Assembly: GCA_959026535.1 (NCBI GenBank) | Contig: CAUFMB010000011.1 | Location: forward strand, 1 to 54,202 | Source of the DNA: an uncultured Collinsella sp. | GTDB taxonomy: Bacteria; Actinomycetota; Coriobacteriia; Coriobacteriales; Coriobacteriaceae | DNA: 54,202 nt | Direction of reading: 5' to 3' | In this document: piece after piece, positions 51,253 through 54,202 of the stretch | Layout of the letters: every line of letters begins with the position of its first letter | Position numbering within the stretch: the first letter of the stretch is position 1 | Program-made: the position numbers and the translations under genes | The notes under the pieces: generated by a model | Told to the model about the DNA's origin: nothing | Database searches by the model: none | What the model saw: only the letters and a program-made list of their open reading frames with translations

Positions 51253-52119
51253 ATGCTCGTCAACGCAGCAGACATGCTCAAGAAGGCCGAGGCCGGCAAG
51301 TACGCTCTCGGTGCCTTCAACACCAACAACCTCGAGTGGACCCTGGCTATTCTCCAGGCCGCCGAGGAGGCCAAGTCTCCGCTGATCCTTCAGTGCACCG
51401 CTGGTGCCGCTAAGTGGATGGGCGGTTTCAAGGTCTGCGCCGACATGGTCAAGGCTGCCGTCGAGGCCACGGGCGTTACCGTCCCCGTCGCCCTTCACCT
51501 CGATCACGGTTCTTACGAGGACTGCTTCAAGTGCATCGAGGCCGGCTTCACGTCCATCATGTATGACGGCTCTCACGAGGAGACCTTCCAGCTTAACCTC
51601 GACCGCACCAAGGAGCTCGTTGAGCTTGCCCACTCCAAGGGCATGTCCATCGAGGCCGAGGTCGGCGGCATCGGCGGCACCGAGGACGGCGTGACCTCCA
51701 ACGGCGAGCTCGCTGACCCCGCTGAGTGCAAGCAGATTGCTGACCTGGGCGTCGACTTCCTCGCCTGCGGTATCGGCAACATCCACGGCGTGTATCCCGC
51801 CGACTGGGCTGGCCTTTCCTTCGAGCGTCTGGGCGAGATCAAGGCTCAGACCGGCGACCTGCCCCTCGTTCTGCACGGTGGTACCGGCATCCCCGAGGAT
51901 CAGATCAAGAAGGCCATCTCCCTGGGTATCTCCAAGATCAACGTCAACACCGATCTGCAGCTCGTCTTCGCCAAGGGCGTTCGCGAGTATATCGAGGCTG
52001 GCAAGGATCAGCAGGGCAAGGGCTTTGACCCCCGCAAGCTCCTCAAGCCTGGTCGCGACAACATCGTTGCCCGCACCAAGGAGCTCATGGAGGAGTTTGG
52101 CTCCGTCAACAAGGCGTAA
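51253..52119 (+). CDS. fba: Fructose-bisphosphate aldolase, class II
   Basis: A 288-residue class II, zinc-dependent aldolase of glycolysis/gluconeogenesis. VALHLDHGSYEDC (about 77-89) holds the catalytic Asp and a zinc His; YDGSHEETFQLN, EAEVGGIGG and LPLVLHGGTGIPEDQI are further landmarks, and KINVNTDLQ ends the active site. Start ATG follows AGGAGGTTTCTTTT. A TAAAAT box near 51209 is a plausible -10. Confidence 0.95.
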   Translation: MLVNAADMLKKAEAGKYALGAFNTNNLEWTLAILQAAEEAKSPLILQCTAGAAKWMGGFKVCADMVKAAVEATGVTVPVALHLDHGSYEDCFKCIEAGFTSIMYDGSHEETFQLNLDRTKELVELAHSKGMSIEAEVGGIGGTEDGVTSNGELADPAECKQIADLGVDFLACGIGNIHGVYPADWAGLSFERLGEIKAQTGDLPLVLHGGTGIPEDQIKKAISLGISKINVNTDLQLVFAKGVREYIEAGKDQQGKGFDPRKLLKPGRDNIVARTKELMEEFGSVNKA

Positions 52120-52141
52120 GTAGCGGTTTAACTTTCCCGTC

Positions 52142-52234
52142 GGAGGCCCCGTTCACCCTACGCTTTTCCCTTGCGCTCACCTGGCTTTGCCAGAAGTCGC
52201 GCAATGGGAAAAGCTTCGGGTGAACGGGGCCTCC
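52142..52234. repeat. 93-nt near-perfect palindrome after fba
   Basis: Outer arms of 17 bp (GGAGGCCCCGTTCACCC and its exact complement, 52142-52158 and 52218-52234), then GCTTTTCCC/GGGAAAAGC, TTGCGC/GCGCAA, and a central CTGGC-TTT-GCCAG hairpin at 52181-52193. The whole is symmetric around 52188. It may terminate fba transcripts, but no T-run follows; it looks like a small mobile palindrome. Confidence 0.7.
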
Positions 52235-52312
52235 TTCGTTAACTCGCCACAGGGTTACTGGGCTGAATTCATTTTTTATAGGTACCGTTTATCGGTGTTG
52301 AGGGTTCCTTTA

Positions 52313-52341
52313 TTGGGGCTTTCTTTTTATCTCGCTACAAT
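52313..52341 (+). promoter_or_regulatory. Promoter of the transglutaminase-like gene
   Basis: TTGGGG (52313-52318), 17-nt spacer, TACAAT (52336-52341). Transcription would begin near 52348, which excludes the longer in-frame starts and supports the ATG at 52376. Confidence 0.6.
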
Positions 52342-52375
52342 GGACTTCAAGAGTTCTAATGACTTGGAGTTTGGT

Positions 52376-53809
52376 ATGGCTGTTATTAATGTGCTGCCTT
52401 CGGATGGGAAGGTTATTGACGAGGGTCCTGTTGGTTGCTCTGTTGATGTTTGCAATGATGACTTCCGTTTTCTAGATGTTGGCTTGCCACCCGAGATTCT
52501 GCGTTTAAAGGACGCGGGGTATCTTTCGCAGGCTATTGAGGCTTGCGACCGCCTACTTGCCCAAGATCCCGATCCCTCGCTTGCTGCCTGCGTTCGTGCC
52601 GAGCGGTATCGCATGCTTGAGACGCCGCTTCATTTTTCGGTGTCGCGCGATCGAGCTATTGCGATGATTCGCGAGGAGTGGCCTGAGTTTACCGAGGAGC
52701 AGTTTGACGATCTGATTGACCGTAAGCGTATTGACTGGCGCTTTATCGATGGCGAGCTGTTCGTTCTCGACAACTTCCTCGATTCGCTTCGCGTATATCC
52801 CAAAGAGGTCCCCGGCATGCGTCCCGATTCTACGGACGGAATAGCACTGCGCGACGAGATGCTCAAGGAGATGGAGTCACAAAACGGATTGGCTCGCGTC
52901 ATTACGCTTAAAGCGTCCGTGTCTGTCCCCGGCGCTCTGGAGGGAGAGACCGTTTGCGCTTGGCTTCCCGTCGCGGCTGCCTGCCGTCAGCAGTCTCGGG
53001 TCGAGATTCTCGACATGACGCCGGAGGGTGCTGTTGCTCCCGCGAACGCTTCGGCGCGTACCGCCTCGTGGTCTTCTTCGAGTGAGCGCTCATTCTCGGT
53101 GACTTATCGTTATCACATCGATGCTGCTTATTGTGATGTCTACGGTGGCACACTTCCGGTTCATCCGCGTATGGACGCGCCTCTGCCCGAGGATATTTCC
53201 GAGGACCGTCCGCACATTGCATTCACGCCGTATCTGCAGCAGCTGACGGCCGGTGTTGTTGACGGACTCGAGGATCCGCTCGATCGCGCTCGTGCTATCT
53301 ATGATTATCTGACGCAGCATATCGACTATCGCTATCAGCCGCCGTACTTGCTTTTGGGATCTATTGCCGATGACTGCGCGCATTCGCTCCGCGGCGATTG
53401 CGGCGTTATGGCGCTCACGTTTATCACCATGTGCCGTATCGCGGGCGTGCCTGCCCGTTGGCAGAGCGGCCTGTACGTTGCGCCCGATTCGGTGGGGTCG
53501 CACGACTGGGCAGAGTTCTATACGCCGCAGACCGGTTGGCTCAACGCCGACGTGTCATTTGGATCTTCTGCTCACAGGATGGGGGAGGAGTGGCGCCGCC
53601 GTCACTACTTTGGCAATCTCGACCCATGGCGTATGGTGGCCAACAATCGATTCCAGGCAGAGTTTGAGCCCTCTTTCGACGGCATGCGCGAGGACCCTTA
53701 CGATAACCAGATGGGTGAGGCTTCGGTCGACGGTCGCGGATGCCGTCAGCGCGAGATGCTACGCACGGTCGAACTCATCGAAATGCTCGAAGTTCCATTT
53801 TCGGACTAA
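52376..53809 (+). CDS. Transglutaminase-like domain protein
   Basis: A 477-residue protein. The C-terminal half (about 300-440) is a transglutaminase-like core: a preceding helix AIYDYLTQHIDYRY, the Cys in GDCGVMALTFITMCR, the His in HDWAEFYTPQTGWLN and a following Asp (NADVSFG), giving a Cys-His-Asp set. The N-terminal half is acidic, helical and unassigned. No signal peptide or membrane segment is seen, so it should act in the cytoplasm, as peptidase or transferase. The start follows TTGGAG; upstream in-frame starts have none. Its codon use is less GC-rich at the 5' end than its neighbours'. Confidence 0.8.
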   Translation: MAVINVLPSDGKVIDEGPVGCSVDVCNDDFRFLDVGLPPEILRLKDAGYLSQAIEACDRLLAQDPDPSLAACVRAERYRMLETPLHFSVSRDRAIAMIREEWPEFTEEQFDDLIDRKRIDWRFIDGELFVLDNFLDSLRVYPKEVPGMRPDSTDGIALRDEMLKEMESQNGLARVITLKASVSVPGALEGETVCAWLPVAAACRQQSRVEILDMTPEGAVAPANASARTASWSSSSERSFSVTYRYHIDAAYCDVYGGTLPVHPRMDAPLPEDISEDRPHIAFTPYLQQLTAGVVDGLEDPLDRARAIYDYLTQHIDYRYQPPYLLLGSIADDCAHSLRGDCGVMALTFITMCRIAGVPARWQSGLYVAPDSVGSHDWAEFYTPQTGWLNADVSFGSSAHRMGEEWRRRHYFGNLDPWRMVANNRFQAEFEPSFDGMREDPYDNQMGEASVDGRGCRQREMLRTVELIEMLEVPFSD

Positions 53810-53848
53810 TCGGTAGAAAGCTGTGATAAACTAACTCACGCATTGCGT

Positions 53849-53935
53849 GCCCGAGTGGCGGAATTGGCAGACGCAGTGGACTCAAAATCCACCGTTGGCA
53901 ACAACGTGCGAGTTCGAGTCTCGCCTCGGGCACCA
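53849..53935 (+). tRNA. tRNA-Leu (anticodon CAA)
   Basis: Acceptor arms GCCCGAG/CTCGGGC pair fully. The anticodon stem GTGGA/TCCAC encloses loop CTCAAAA, giving CAA. A long variable arm (CGTTGGCAACAACG) fits a class II leucine tRNA, the T arm GCGAGTTCGAGTCTCGC is normal, and CCA is encoded. The 3' end is duplicated downstream. Confidence 0.95.
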
Positions 53936-53962
53936 TACATGCAAGTGAGCGTTCAAGGGGGT
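53913..53962 (+). repeat. att-like direct repeat, copy 1 (in the tRNA-Leu 3' end)
   Basis: A 50-nt segment covering the tRNA T arm, acceptor 3' strand and CCA plus flanking bases. It is repeated at 54097-54146 with two mismatches. Confidence 0.8.
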
Positions 53963-53977
53963 TGCGGCCCCCTTTTT
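53957..53977 (+). terminator. Terminator after tRNA-Leu
   Basis: GGGGG-TTGCGG-CCCCC hairpin followed by TTTTT, with flanking AA/TT pairs; standard tRNA terminator. Confidence 0.8.
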
Positions 53978-54096
53978 CGTGCCGAACTCGCGTGAGCGCG
54001 CGAAGCGTTAAGCAAACAGGCCTGTGGCCTGTCTGTAGCGGAGCGTGGCGAGGGCGCCACGCGCCCGAAGCCCGGGGCTTCGCGAAGCGAAGGCCC
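53978..54096. other. Spacer between the two att-like repeats
   Basis: About 120 nt, GC-rich, with short hairpins (GCGTGGCG/CGCCACGC; GAAGC/GCTTC pairs). No gene or known RNA was recognised. It may be what is left of an integrated element. Confidence 0.4.
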
Positions 54097-54146
54097 TTCG
54101 AGTCTCGCCTCGGGCACCATACATGCAAACGAGCGTTCAAGGGGGT
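54097..54146 (+). repeat. att-like direct repeat, copy 2
   Basis: Second copy of the tRNA-Leu 3'-end segment (same 32-nt block, two changed bases, then the same 16 nt). It cannot be a tRNA because the 5' half is missing. It marks a likely attachment site of an integrated element. Confidence 0.75.
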
Positions 54147-54202
54147 CAGGTTGATTTCCGATCTCAGCCGAACACATTAGGCGGACAGGCCGTTCCCGCA
54201 GC

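Noticed and set aside
1..54202. CRISPR array
   Set aside because: No set of regularly spaced identical repeats was seen anywhere; the tandem motif at 26073-26101 has only two copies.

Overview
The window is high-GC, gene-dense and strictly prokaryotic, with short intergenic gaps, GTG/TTG starts, strong AGGAGG-type ribosome binding sites and many 1-17 nt gene overlaps. Gene content (Elp3, a lactate dehydrogenase/EtfAB set with a ferredoxin-type EtfA, Tat-type branched-chain amino acid lipoproteins, a RecJ-helicase fusion, small LAxTG surface proteins) fits an anaerobic gut actinobacterium of the Coriobacteriia, most likely Collinsella. That assignment is inferred from gene content and style; no rRNA is present to prove it.

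Layout. 0.2-6.8 kb is an RNA-modification neighbourhood: a divergent TrmB-like methyltransferase and a Trm9/ALKBH8-like methyltransferase on the minus strand, a membrane-anchored XRE regulator plus DUF4097 protein, then elp3 and a spermidine-synthase-like gene on the plus strand. 6.8-12.4 kb is a three-gene minus-strand module (TerB-type protein, BrxD-like ATPase, Lhr-like helicase) matching the composition of the Shango antiphage system. 12.5-16.6 kb holds a DUF554 membrane protein and a minus-strand cluster of small exported proteins, one with a LAxTG sorting signal. 16.9-20.5 kb is an ldh-etfB-etfA operon, probably an electron-confurcating lactate dehydrogenase. 20.5-26 kb has an HD hydrolase, AzlCD, a KdgT-type permease, a GGDEF protein and a DMT exporter. 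26-34 kb has the single-chain purL, a CPA2 antiporter, an SDR and hom. 34.3-40.6 kb is a complete branched-chain amino acid ABC importer with two tandem paralogous binding lipoproteins. 40.6-42.6 kb is a scar: an IS110 transposase fragment, an apparently truncated DUF4097-type gene, then an HAAS/DUF1700 gene and a PadR gene with a promoter/operator, and a REP-like repeat. 42.6-52.1 kb contains cutC, a BASS transporter, a recJ-helicase fusion, rel, an MBL hydrolase and fba. The window ends with a transglutaminase-like gene, tRNA-Leu(CAA), and a duplicated tRNA 3' end that looks like an integration attachment site.

Most of the window is chromosomal housekeeping. The parts that stand out are the linkage of Elp3 with a bacterial Trm9-like enzyme, the Shango-like module, the exported-protein cluster, the IS110 scar and the att-like duplication at tRNA-Leu.
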